Assembly: GCA_003023665.1 (NCBI GenBank) | Contig: PXYR01000103.1 | Location: 1-5,961 of the forward strand | Length of the DNA: 5,961 nucleotides | Direction: 5' to 3' | Origin: Bacteroidota bacterium | GTDB taxonomy: Bacteria; Bacteroidota; Bacteroidia; Flavobacteriales; Schleiferiaceae | Shown: one piece after another, positions 1-5,712 of the stretch | Numbering within the stretch: position 1 is the first letter of the stretch | Layout: each line of letters opens with the position of its first letter | Translations under genes and position numbers: made by a program | The notes under the pieces: model-generated | What the model saw: only the letters and a program-made list of their open reading frames with translations | The model's database searches: none | Told to the model about the DNA's origin: nothing

Positions 1-14
1 AATTGGGTTTGTAA

Positions 15-1067
15 ATGTACGAAGCAACTCGCAATGTTTTAGGCTTAATGAGCGGCACCTCCCTAGACGGAATGGATGCTGCTATTGTCCGATTTAATAT
101 TGACCAAAACCACTCATGGGAACTTCTTGAAACTTACGAGTTTAGCTATCCAAATAACCTTAAGGATCTGGTGACTGAATGCTTTAAAGACAGCTCATTA
201 ATGAACCAGGTAGATGCTGCTTTTGCACGTTGGACAGTAGAATGTATTCAGAAAATACAATCAACAACCAAGGTGACCATTGACCTCATAGGTACACACG
301 GTCAAACCGTATTCCATGAACCAAAACATAAATTCACCTTTCAAGCAGGCTGTCTTGAAACCATAGCTAAACAGGTGAATATACCGGTTGTAACTGACTT
401 TAGAATTCAGGATGTTTTATTAGGCGGCCAAGGCGCACCGCTAGTACCCATGGGAGATTCTTTACTCTTTGGAGACTATGAAGCTGCTCTAAATCTTGGT
501 GGGTTCTCCAATGTTAGTTTAGGCTCCCCTCTTCTCAAAATTGGTATTGAAAGCGCTTTTGATATTTGCCCTGTCAATTATGTGCTAAACTATTTTGCGA
601 GAGAATTTAATATGCCTTTTGATAAGGGTGGAAAAATAGCAGCTTCCGGGTCCATCAACCAATGGGTCTTGGATGAACTCAACAGTTTGACGTACTATGA
701 TAAAAAACCTCCCAAAAGCCTTGGAGCAGAATGGGTAGAGGCGCATGTTTTTAATATCATAGACTACTTATTACCTGCGGATGCACTTGCTACTTTCTGC
801 GAACATATTGCCATACAGATTGGTGCAGTCCTCGCAAACAAAAGAACCTTAGTCACTGGCGGAGGAGCATGGAACGACTATCTTCTGGAAAGAATTCGTC
901 ACTATGGGGTTGGATTGGTGCGACCAGATAAAGACATTGTGAATTTCAAAGAAGCTATAATTTTTGCATTACTTGCCCAACTTAGAATCGAAGAAAAGCC
1001 CAATGTTCTTGGTCGTACTACAGGCAGTGGTAAAAATCACAGTTCAGGAAAAATTTTTTGGCCTTAA
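15..1067 (+). CDS. anmK: Anhydro-N-acetylmuramic acid kinase
   Basis: Cytoplasmic sugar kinase of the AnmK family (ASKHA fold). It hydrolyses the 1,6-anhydro ring of anhydro-MurNAc and phosphorylates it to MurNAc-6-phosphate during peptidoglycan recycling. Visible motifs, in order: the N-terminal phosphate-binding loop GLMSGTSLDGMDAA (residues 10-23), GTHGQT (93-98), DFR (128-130, with Asp128 at the position of the catalytic base), GGQGAPLVP (137-145), LGGFSN (161-166), PPKSLG (232-237) and VTGGGAWN (280-287). At 350 residues it is slightly shorter than the E. coli protein (about 369), which is usual for Bacteroidota. The ATG at 15 directly follows an in-frame TAA at 12-14, so no earlier start is possible. 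The loop at 182-188 reads FDICPVN where proteobacterial enzymes have FDTGPGN. No murQ or other recycling gene is adjacent. It is probably the first visible gene of a unit running to nhaD. Family assignment is secure; activity is inferred. Confidence 0.95.
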   Translation: MYEATRNVLGLMSGTSLDGMDAAIVRFNIDQNHSWELLETYEFSYPNNLKDLVTECFKDSSLMNQVDAAFARWTVECIQKIQSTTKVTIDLIGTHGQTVFHEPKHKFTFQAGCLETIAKQVNIPVVTDFRIQDVLLGGQGAPLVPMGDSLLFGDYEAALNLGGFSNVSLGSPLLKIGIESAFDICPVNYVLNYFAREFNMPFDKGGKIAASGSINQWVLDELNSLTYYDKKPPKSLGAEWVEAHVFNIIDYLLPADALATFCEHIAIQIGAVLANKRTLVTGGGAWNDYLLERIRHYGVGLVRPDKDIVNFKEAIIFALLAQLRIEEKPNVLGRTTGSGKNHSSGKIFWP

Positions 1068-1100
1068 ACACTACCTTAGACTTTCCTAAATACAGAGGCA

Positions 1101-2327
1101 ATGAAAGAACAATTGCGCGCATTTGAAGAACGCCCAGCAGAGATCGTTTTTCACTGGCATGATTCGTTAACCGAGGCAAAAGGCTGGGTAGTGATAAATA
1201 GTTTAAGAGGAGGTGCTGCTGGAGGTGGGACGCGTATGAGAAAGGGATTGACTCAAGAGGAAGTCCTCTCTTTAGCGAAAACAATGGAAATCAAATTTAC
1301 CGTTGCCGGCCCTGCAATTGGCGGAGCAAAAAGCGGCATTGACTTTGACCCGAATGACCCAAGAAAAGAAGGGGTTTTAAGGCGATGGTATAGAGCGATC
1401 TATCCGTTGTTAAAGAACTACTACGGCACCGGTGGTGACCTAAATGTAGACCAAAAAACAGAGGTCATTCCAATTACAAGTGAGTTGGGTATTCTTCATC
1501 CTCAAGAGGGCGTTCTCAACGGTCATTACCAGCCAGGTGATTTTGCAAAAGCAAGAAAAATTAAGCAGTTACAAGACGGTGTGAGTTTAAGCGTGACCAA
1601 CCAAGAGCTTTTGCCTGAAGGTGCTCTTTCACTCAAAGTAGGTGATATGATAACAGGATATGGCACCGCGGTTAGTGTAGCCCATTTATATGATTTGTGG
1701 GGAGAACAAGTCGCCGGTAAACGAATCATCATCCAGGGATGGGGTAACGTGGCCTCTGGCGCCGCCTTTTATCTCAGTGAGATGGGTGCTCAGATTGTTG
1801 GAATCATAGACAAGGTTGGTGGATTAATGAACCCTGATGGTTTTTCGCTTGGTGAAATCACGTCTTTATTTAATTCCAAAGATGGTAATTCATTGTGCTC
1901 GGAAGAGCTGTTGCCATTTGAACAAGTCAATCAAGAAATCTGGAGTTTAGGTGCAGAAGTATTTATACCTGCGGCGGCATCTAGACTGGTCACAAGAATG
2001 CAATTGGCTCAATTGCTTGATAACGGGCTTGAAATCATTTCATCCGGTGCCAACGTGCCCTTTGCAGATGAAGAAATATTTTATGGACCAATTGCTGAAC
2101 ATGCAGATAACAAGTGTGCCGTCATACCTGATTTTATTTCAAATTGCGGTATGGCAAGAGTTTTTGGTTACCTAATGGAAGAGGATGCTGAGTTAACAGA
2201 CTCAGCTATATTTCATGATGTGAGTCAAACTATTTTAGAGGCATTAAAGGACATTAAAGCCGTTGAAAAAGAACGAGTAAACATCACTTCTAAAGCATAT
2301 ACAAACGCATTAAAATTATTAATCTAA
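1101..2327 (+). CDS. Glu/Leu/Phe/Val-family amino acid dehydrogenase
   Basis: NAD(P)-dependent oxidative deaminase of the Glu/Leu/Phe/Val dehydrogenase superfamily, converting an L-amino acid to its 2-oxo acid plus ammonium, or the reverse, in the cytoplasm. The N-terminal catalytic domain has GGGTRM (41-46), Lys65 (substrate carboxylate) and catalytic Lys77 in GGAKSGI (74-80), plus Asp113 in GGDLN (111-115). The C-terminal Rossmann domain has TGYGT (185-189), the nucleotide loop QGWGNVASG (212-220, GxGxxA as in leucine dehydrogenases), an acidic residue at the end of the second strand (Asp237), GANVPF (316-321) and PDFISNCG (343-350). At 408 residues it lies between LeuDH (about 365) and GluDH (about 415-450). 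The true substrate cannot be read: no Lys occupies the glutamate-binding position, and the LeuDH pocket positions are glycines. The start at 1101 gives a typical N-terminus and follows an AGAGG stretch. It lies 33 bases after anmK and 7 bases before nhaD. Confidence 0.9.
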   Translation: MKEQLRAFEERPAEIVFHWHDSLTEAKGWVVINSLRGGAAGGGTRMRKGLTQEEVLSLAKTMEIKFTVAGPAIGGAKSGIDFDPNDPRKEGVLRRWYRAIYPLLKNYYGTGGDLNVDQKTEVIPITSELGILHPQEGVLNGHYQPGDFAKARKIKQLQDGVSLSVTNQELLPEGALSLKVGDMITGYGTAVSVAHLYDLWGEQVAGKRIIIQGWGNVASGAAFYLSEMGAQIVGIIDKVGGLMNPDGFSLGEITSLFNSKDGNSLCSEELLPFEQVNQEIWSLGAEVFIPAAASRLVTRMQLAQLLDNGLEIISSGANVPFADEEIFYGPIAEHADNKCAVIPDFISNCGMARVFGYLMEEDAELTDSAIFHDVSQTILEALKDIKAVEKERVNITSKAYTNALKLLI

Positions 2328-2334
2328 TATCCAC

Positions 2335-3648
2335 ATGACCTACACTCTAATGTTAGTGGTTTTCGTGCTTGGCTACGCAGCCATAGCTTTTGAACACCAA
2401 CTTAAAATTGATAAAGCTGCTGCTGCTCTAGTTACTGGAGTACTTACTTGGACCTTATACATTCTTGCCAGTCAGCATTACCATGAAGTGGAAGAGCATT
2501 TACTGCACCATCTCAGCGAGATTTCTTCCATACTTTTCTTCCTAATTGGCGCTATGACCATTGTGGAATTGGTAGATGCGCATGAAGGCTTTTCCGTTAT
2601 TACAGACCGAATTAAAACCACGAACAAAGTAAAATTAATGTGGATTATAGGTATACTCAGTTTCTTTTTCTCTGCTGCTTTAGACAATTTAACTACCTCT
2701 ATTGTCATGGTGAGTTTGCTTCGAAAGTTAATCGCAGATCAAAAGGACCGATGGTTTTTTGCGGGAATGGTTGTTGTTGCGGCCAATGCCGGAGGTGCTT
2801 GGTCTCCAATTGGAGACGTAACAACCACTATGTTGTGGATAAAAGGACAGATTACCGCAGGAGCCGTCATTACTCAGTTAATTGTGCCGTCTTTATTTAC
2901 TTTATTGGCGCCGTTGGCGCTCTTGTCTTTCCGATTGAAGGGAAATGTAACAAGGCCTCAGCGCGTGGAGACGGCAGATCATTATCTGGATCCTACAACA
3001 CCTTTTGAGCGCAATTTTGTCTTCTTTGCAGGTGTAGCCGGTTTGATTTTTGTACCCATATTTAAAACCGTTACCCACCTCCCACCCTTTATGGGAATGA
3101 TGCTGTCTTTGGGTGTTTTATGGTTAATTACAGACATCTTACACAGGAGAAAGCCTTCTGACGTAAAACACCACTTAAGTCCATTGGGCGTATTGCAAAA
3201 AATAGATACACCCTCTGTATTGTTCTTCTTGGGAATTCTCCTAGCCGTTGCCTCTCTTCAAAGTATGGGGCAATTGGGAGATTTAGCAGCAGCATTGGAT
3301 ACTAGTATTGGCACAGACACGCGGGAAGGAGTGTATATTGTTGGAACTATTATTGGTCTATTGTCATCCATTGTAGACAATGTCCCATTAGTTGCCGCTG
3401 CAATGGGTATGTATGAGATTACGGATGCTGGATTATTCATGCAGGACGGTACTTTTTGGCAGTTTTTGGCCTATTGTGCAGGAACTGGAGGTTCTGCTTT
3501 AATTATAGGCTCAGCAGCTGGTGTAGCCGTTATGGGATTAGAAAAAATAGATTTTGGTTGGTATTTAAAGAATATTTCGCTCTATGCGCTCGTTGGTTAT
3601 TTTGCGGGAGCAGGAATTTATATTCTTCAAAATATGATCTTAGCTTGA
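2335..3648 (+). CDS. nhaD: NhaD-type Na+/H+ antiporter
   Basis: Inner-membrane sodium/proton antiporter of the NhaD family (ion transporter superfamily), which exports Na+ in exchange for H+ for salt and pH balance. The 437 residues are very hydrophobic, with about 11-12 likely membrane segments, including 5-22, 27-46, 64-82, 176-199, 226-242, 251-268, 294-311, 334-358 and 411-434. The two pseudo-symmetric halves carry matching polar motifs within membrane segments: ALDNLTTSIV (115-124) and NAGGAWSPIGDVTTTMLW (151-168) in the first half; SSIVDNVPLVAAAMG (344-358) and GTGGSALIIGSAAGVAVMG (383-401) in the second. The Asp-Asn pairs at 117-118 and 348-349, Asn151, Asp161 and Thr163-165 match residues known to matter in Vibrio NhaD. 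The first extramembrane loop is rich in His and Glu (48-59). The ATG at 2335 is 7 bases after the dehydrogenase stop, with no clear ribosome-binding site, so translation after the upstream gene is likely. A strong terminator follows, making it the last gene of its unit. Confidence 0.93.
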   Translation: MTYTLMLVVFVLGYAAIAFEHQLKIDKAAAALVTGVLTWTLYILASQHYHEVEEHLLHHLSEISSILFFLIGAMTIVELVDAHEGFSVITDRIKTTNKVKLMWIIGILSFFFSAALDNLTTSIVMVSLLRKLIADQKDRWFFAGMVVVAANAGGAWSPIGDVTTTMLWIKGQITAGAVITQLIVPSLFTLLAPLALLSFRLKGNVTRPQRVETADHYLDPTTPFERNFVFFAGVAGLIFVPIFKTVTHLPPFMGMMLSLGVLWLITDILHRRKPSDVKHHLSPLGVLQKIDTPSVLFFLGILLAVASLQSMGQLGDLAAALDTSIGTDTREGVYIVGTIIGLLSSIVDNVPLVAAAMGMYEITDAGLFMQDGTFWQFLAYCAGTGGSALIIGSAAGVAVMGLEKIDFGWYLKNISLYALVGYFAGAGIYILQNMILA

Positions 3649-3673
3649 TTCAATTCAAGTTGTTGATATTTCA

Positions 3674-3704
3674 AAAGCCTCCGCGAAGCGGGGGCTTTCT
3701 TTTT
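3674..3704 (+). terminator. Intrinsic terminator after nhaD
   Basis: Inverted repeat with left arm AAAGCCTCCGC (3674-3684), loop GAA (3685-3687) and right arm GCGGGGGCTTT (3688-3698), giving an 11-bp stem with a single T:G wobble. It continues into a T-rich run (TTTCTTTTT, 3696-3704). The core GCGAAGC (3683-3689) is the known very stable mini-hairpin with a GAA triloop. It sits 25 bases after the nhaD stop and 30 bases before the exbB start, so it separates the two transcription units. Confidence 0.93.
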
Positions 3705-3734
3705 ATGGATATTTGAGTAAATCACACAGCAAAA

Positions 3735-4433
3735 ATGAGCACATTATTCCTTCAAATTCAAACCGGCGCAGATGCCGTATTAGCAGAAGAACCAACTGAA
3801 AAAACCATGACCATCCTTGAGCTCATGACCTCCGGAGGAATTGGGGGGATACTTATCATGACTTTTCTTGGAGTGCTCAGCGTGTTCGCTGTATATATTT
3901 TCTTGGAACGATTCGGTGCTATACGATCGGCAAACAAAGTGGATCCTAACTTCATGAACAACATCAAGGACATGGTTTTGGACGGTAAGCTTGATGCCGC
4001 AGGTGCATTATGCAAGGCGGAAAGCACGCCCGTTGCACGCATGATTGAAAAGGGCATTAGTCGCATTGGCAAGCCACTTGGAGATATTACTCAGGCAATA
4101 GAAAATCAGGGGAAACTGGAAGTTACAAGACTTGAAAAAGGACTACCCATGCTAGCTACTATTTCCGGAGGTGCCCCTATGATTGGGTTTTTAGGAACGG
4201 TCATTGGAATGATTTTAACCTTCAAAGAAATGGCCAATGCAGGCGGTCAAATCAAGTTAGATATGATGGCAGAAGGGATTTATACCGCAATGACCACAAC
4301 CGTTGCGGGTCTTTTAGTTGGGATTGTAGCGTATTTCGGATACAACTTCCTAGTTACACGAGTTGACCGAGTGGTTTATAAACTCGAAGACAGTGCCATG
4401 GACTTCTTGGATTTGTTGCATGAACCCGCTTAA
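3735..4433 (+). CDS. exbB: ExbB/TolQ/MotA-family proton channel (ExbB)
   Basis: Inner-membrane subunit of the ExbB-ExbD motor, which uses the proton gradient to energise TonB for uptake through outer-membrane receptors. The 232 residues have the ExbB layout: TM1 at about 34-57, a cytoplasmic domain at about 60-135 with the flavobacterial-type stretch PVARMIEKGISRIGKP (99-114), TM2 at about 139-162 with GGAPMIGFLGTVIGMI (145-160), and TM3 at about 181-205 with GIYTAMTTTVAGLLVGIVAY (181-200). Thr155 and Thr189 match E. coli Thr148 and Thr181. At the position of the conserved E. coli Glu176 there is Thr184, and the nearest acid is Glu180, one helical turn earlier. The residues before TM1 are longer than needed, but the ATG at 3735 is the first in frame and has an A-rich leader (CAAAAATG), as is common in Bacteroidota. 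It is the first gene after the terminator and 12 bases before exbD. TolQ is the alternative, but the adjacent TonB favours ExbB. Confidence 0.93.
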   Translation: MSTLFLQIQTGADAVLAEEPTEKTMTILELMTSGGIGGILIMTFLGVLSVFAVYIFLERFGAIRSANKVDPNFMNNIKDMVLDGKLDAAGALCKAESTPVARMIEKGISRIGKPLGDITQAIENQGKLEVTRLEKGLPMLATISGGAPMIGFLGTVIGMILTFKEMANAGGQIKLDMMAEGIYTAMTTTVAGLLVGIVAYFGYNFLVTRVDRVVYKLEDSAMDFLDLLHEPA

Positions 4434-4445
4434 TCTAGACTAAAG

Positions 4446-4847
4446 ATGAATTTAAGATCCAGAAGTAAAGTAAGTGCAGAAGTGAATATGTCTTCTATGA
4501 CAGATTTAGTTTTCTTGCTACTCATATTTTTTATCCTTGCTTCCACTCTAGTAACATCTAGCGCACTTGATATTATTCTGCCCAAAAGCGGTGCACAGAC
4601 CGTAAAAAAGAAAAATATTACGTTAACGGTAAATGAAGATTTAGAATTTGACGTCAATGGCACTGTAGTCAGCTACGATCAGGTGGAACGCATATTACTT
4701 GGTGAAGTCAATAAATTACCTGCCAATGAACAGGCTGTAGTGGTGCTTCGTGCCGACCAGACTGTACCAACAGGGGAAACTGTACGTTTATTAGATATCG
4801 GATATAGAAACAATATGAAAATGATTATTGCAACGGATCCGAATTAA
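4446..4847 (+). CDS. exbD: ExbD/TolR-family biopolymer transporter (ExbD)
   Basis: Partner of ExbB in the proton-driven motor, anchored by a single helix in the inner membrane with a periplasmic domain that works with TonB. The 133 residues comprise a short basic cytoplasmic tail (1-12), a transmembrane helix at about 18-36 containing the essential proton-carrying aspartate (Asp20 in MTDLVFLLLIFF, equivalent to E. coli ExbD Asp25), and a periplasmic domain at about 50-131 with the family pattern of beta strands (NITLTVNEDLEFDVNG, 57-72; VVVLRADQTVPTGETVRLLD, 98-117). The Pro usually three residues before the Asp in E. coli-type ExbD (TPxxD) is Ser17 here. The length is normal (E. coli about 141). 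The ATG is preceded by TAAAG and lies 12 bases after the exbB stop; the tonB-like gene starts 2 bases after its own stop, so the three are surely one operon. Confidence 0.93.
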   Translation: MNLRSRSKVSAEVNMSSMTDLVFLLLIFFILASTLVTSSALDIILPKSGAQTVKKKNITLTVNEDLEFDVNGTVVSYDQVERILLGEVNKLPANEQAVVVLRADQTVPTGETVRLLDIGYRNNMKMIIATDPN

Positions 4848-4849
4848 AG

Positions 4850-5710
4850 ATGGCTTTTAACGAGAATAAAAATAGGAATCGAGCACGCATTTGGACCATA
4901 ACTGTCCATGTTCTGCTGCTGCTTTGGTTTGCCTTAACTGGCTTGAAATACCAAGATCCTCCGCCAGAAGAAGGAATTGCAATCAACTTTGGCTATAGCG
5001 AGGAAGGGTTTGGTAATAATACTCAAGCGGCTCCAGTCACCCCACCTCCACCTGCACCAGAAACACCCGTGGAAGAAACACCCGTTACACAGGAAGAAGT
5101 GGTTACACAAGATATAGAAGATGCTCCGGTTATTGAGGAGACCAAAGAAGAACCAAAACAAGAAACGCCCAAGGAAGAAGTAAAAGAAGTGCCCAAAGAA
5201 ACACCGCAACCAGATCCAGAGCCAGAGCCAGACCCTCAACCCACAGAGGAAGAAATAAAACAACAGAAAGAGGCTGATAGACTCAATAAATTGTTCAACA
5301 CCAATAATAAAGGCAGCGGCCAAGGCGAGGGTGAAACGAAAGGTGGTGGCGACCAAGGAAGTGAAGATGGTGATCCTCTTAATCCTAATAGAAAAGGAAA
5401 TGGTGGAGTTGGTAATAACGGACAATATTGGATGAACGGAACACCCGTGAATATTCCTGATCCTGAAACAGGTTGCAATTATGCAGGAGTAGTTGTAATA
5501 AAAATTGCTGTAAGTTCTACGGGAGAAGTTTTTGAAGCAGAGCTAGCTCCAAATAATCAAATTCCAAGTGGTTTAACCAAGTCAAACTTTGGATCCAATA
5601 CATGTCTCGTTCAAAAAGCACGTATTGCTGCTAGAAAATCTAAATGGAGTGCGGATAATGGCAACCAAAGAAGAGTTGGCTTCATTGTTTACCGTTTTGA
5701 ATTAGAATAA
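4850..5710 (+). CDS. tonB: TonB-like energy transducer
   Basis: Periplasm-spanning protein expected to pass energy from ExbB/ExbD to TonB-dependent outer-membrane transporters. Residues 1-12 are a polar, basic cytoplasmic tail. A membrane anchor at about 13-32 carries His20 with Thr16 four residues before, matching the Ser16/His20 pair of E. coli TonB in spacing and number. Residues 36-135 form an extended linker rich in Pro, Glu and Lys (for example PDPEPEPDPQP, 121-131). Then come a short charged helix (133-149), a Gly/Asn-rich flexible stretch (154-191) and a TonB C-terminal domain (about 205-286) with GVVVIKIAVSSTGEVFEAEL (213-232), ARIAARKSKWSA (257-268) and VGFIVYRFELE (276-286). Only two cysteines exist, Cys209 and Cys252, both in that domain. 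The usual YP motif at the start of the domain is absent. At 286 residues it is longer than E. coli TonB (about 239), mostly in the linker. Its start is 2 bases after exbD, and its stop overlaps the folC start. A TolA-like role is less likely. Confidence 0.88.
   Translation: MAFNENKNRNRARIWTITVHVLLLLWFALTGLKYQDPPPEEGIAINFGYSEEGFGNNTQAAPVTPPPPAPETPVEETPVTQEEVVTQDIEDAPVIEETKEEPKQETPKEEVKEVPKETPQPDPEPEPDPQPTEEEIKQQKEADRLNKLFNTNNKGSGQGEGETKGGGDQGSEDGDPLNPNRKGNGGVGNNGQYWMNGTPVNIPDPETGCNYAGVVVIKIAVSSTGEVFEAELAPNNQIPSGLTKSNFGSNTCLVQKARIAARKSKWSADNGNQRRVGFIVYRFELE
5060..5085 (+). repeat. Short tandem repeat in the tonB linker
   Basis: The 11-mer GAAACACCCGT occurs at 5060-5070 and again at 5075-5085, a 15-base period encoding ETPVE then ETPVT (residues 71-80). 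This looks like internal codon-level duplication of the extended Pro/Glu linker, the sort of repeat by which TonB linkers lengthen or shorten. A related ACACCCGT occurs at 5441-5448 outside the linker. Confidence 0.6.
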
Positions 5711-5712
5711 TG
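5708..5712 (+). other. TAATG stop/start overlap between tonB and folC
   Basis: The tonB stop TAA (5708-5710) shares its last A with the ATG of folC (5710-5712). There is no purine-rich ribosome-binding site just upstream beyond GAATTAGAATA. This arrangement commonly means translational coupling: ribosomes ending the transducer re-initiate on folC. The coupling is inferred; the overlap is seen directly. Confidence 0.8.

Noticed and set aside
1..14. End of an upstream gene (TTG GGT TTG TAA) in the same frame as anmK
   Set aside because: Four codons are too few to say whether this is coding. The TAA at 12-14 only shows that anmK cannot start earlier.
1018..1284. Minus-strand open frame spanning the anmK/dehydrogenase junction
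   Set aside because: It overlaps conserved codons of two real genes, and I see no motif in its product.
2640..3008. Open frame of 122 codons on the + strand inside nhaD
   Set aside because: It is an out-of-frame shadow of the well-conserved NhaD membrane segments. The Cys/Arg-rich translation is typical of frame-shifted reading.
3644..3659. Hairpin CTTGA-TTCAAT-TCAAG over the nhaD stop codon
   Set aside because: Only five strong pairs, AT-rich and without a T-run; the neighbouring hairpin at 3674-3698 accounts for termination.
3644..3672. Possible promoter (CTTG at 3644, GATATTTC at 3665) ahead of exbB
   Set aside because: Both elements deviate from the Bacteroidota consensus, the spacing is short, and transcription from it would run into the terminator.
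3456..3716. Open frame of 86 codons on the + strand overlapping the end of nhaD
   Set aside because: It runs out of frame through conserved nhaD codons and through the terminator hairpin, and its product has no recognisable pattern.
4441..4852. Identical TAAAGATG at the starts of exbD (4441-4448) and tonB (4845-4852)
   Set aside because: It could be a shared weak ribosome-binding context, but eight AT-rich bases recurring at two starts is easily coincidence. In tonB's case the TAA is the exbD stop; at exbD it is not in frame with exbB.
4934..5425. Long open frame (163 codons) on the - strand opposite tonB, with a similar one at 5236-5478
   Set aside because: The frames are open only because the Pro/Glu/Lys and Gly/Asn codons of tonB read as Phe/Leu/Trp-rich or Pro/Ser-rich sequence on the other strand. 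The product is low-complexity, and the + strand gene is clearly real.
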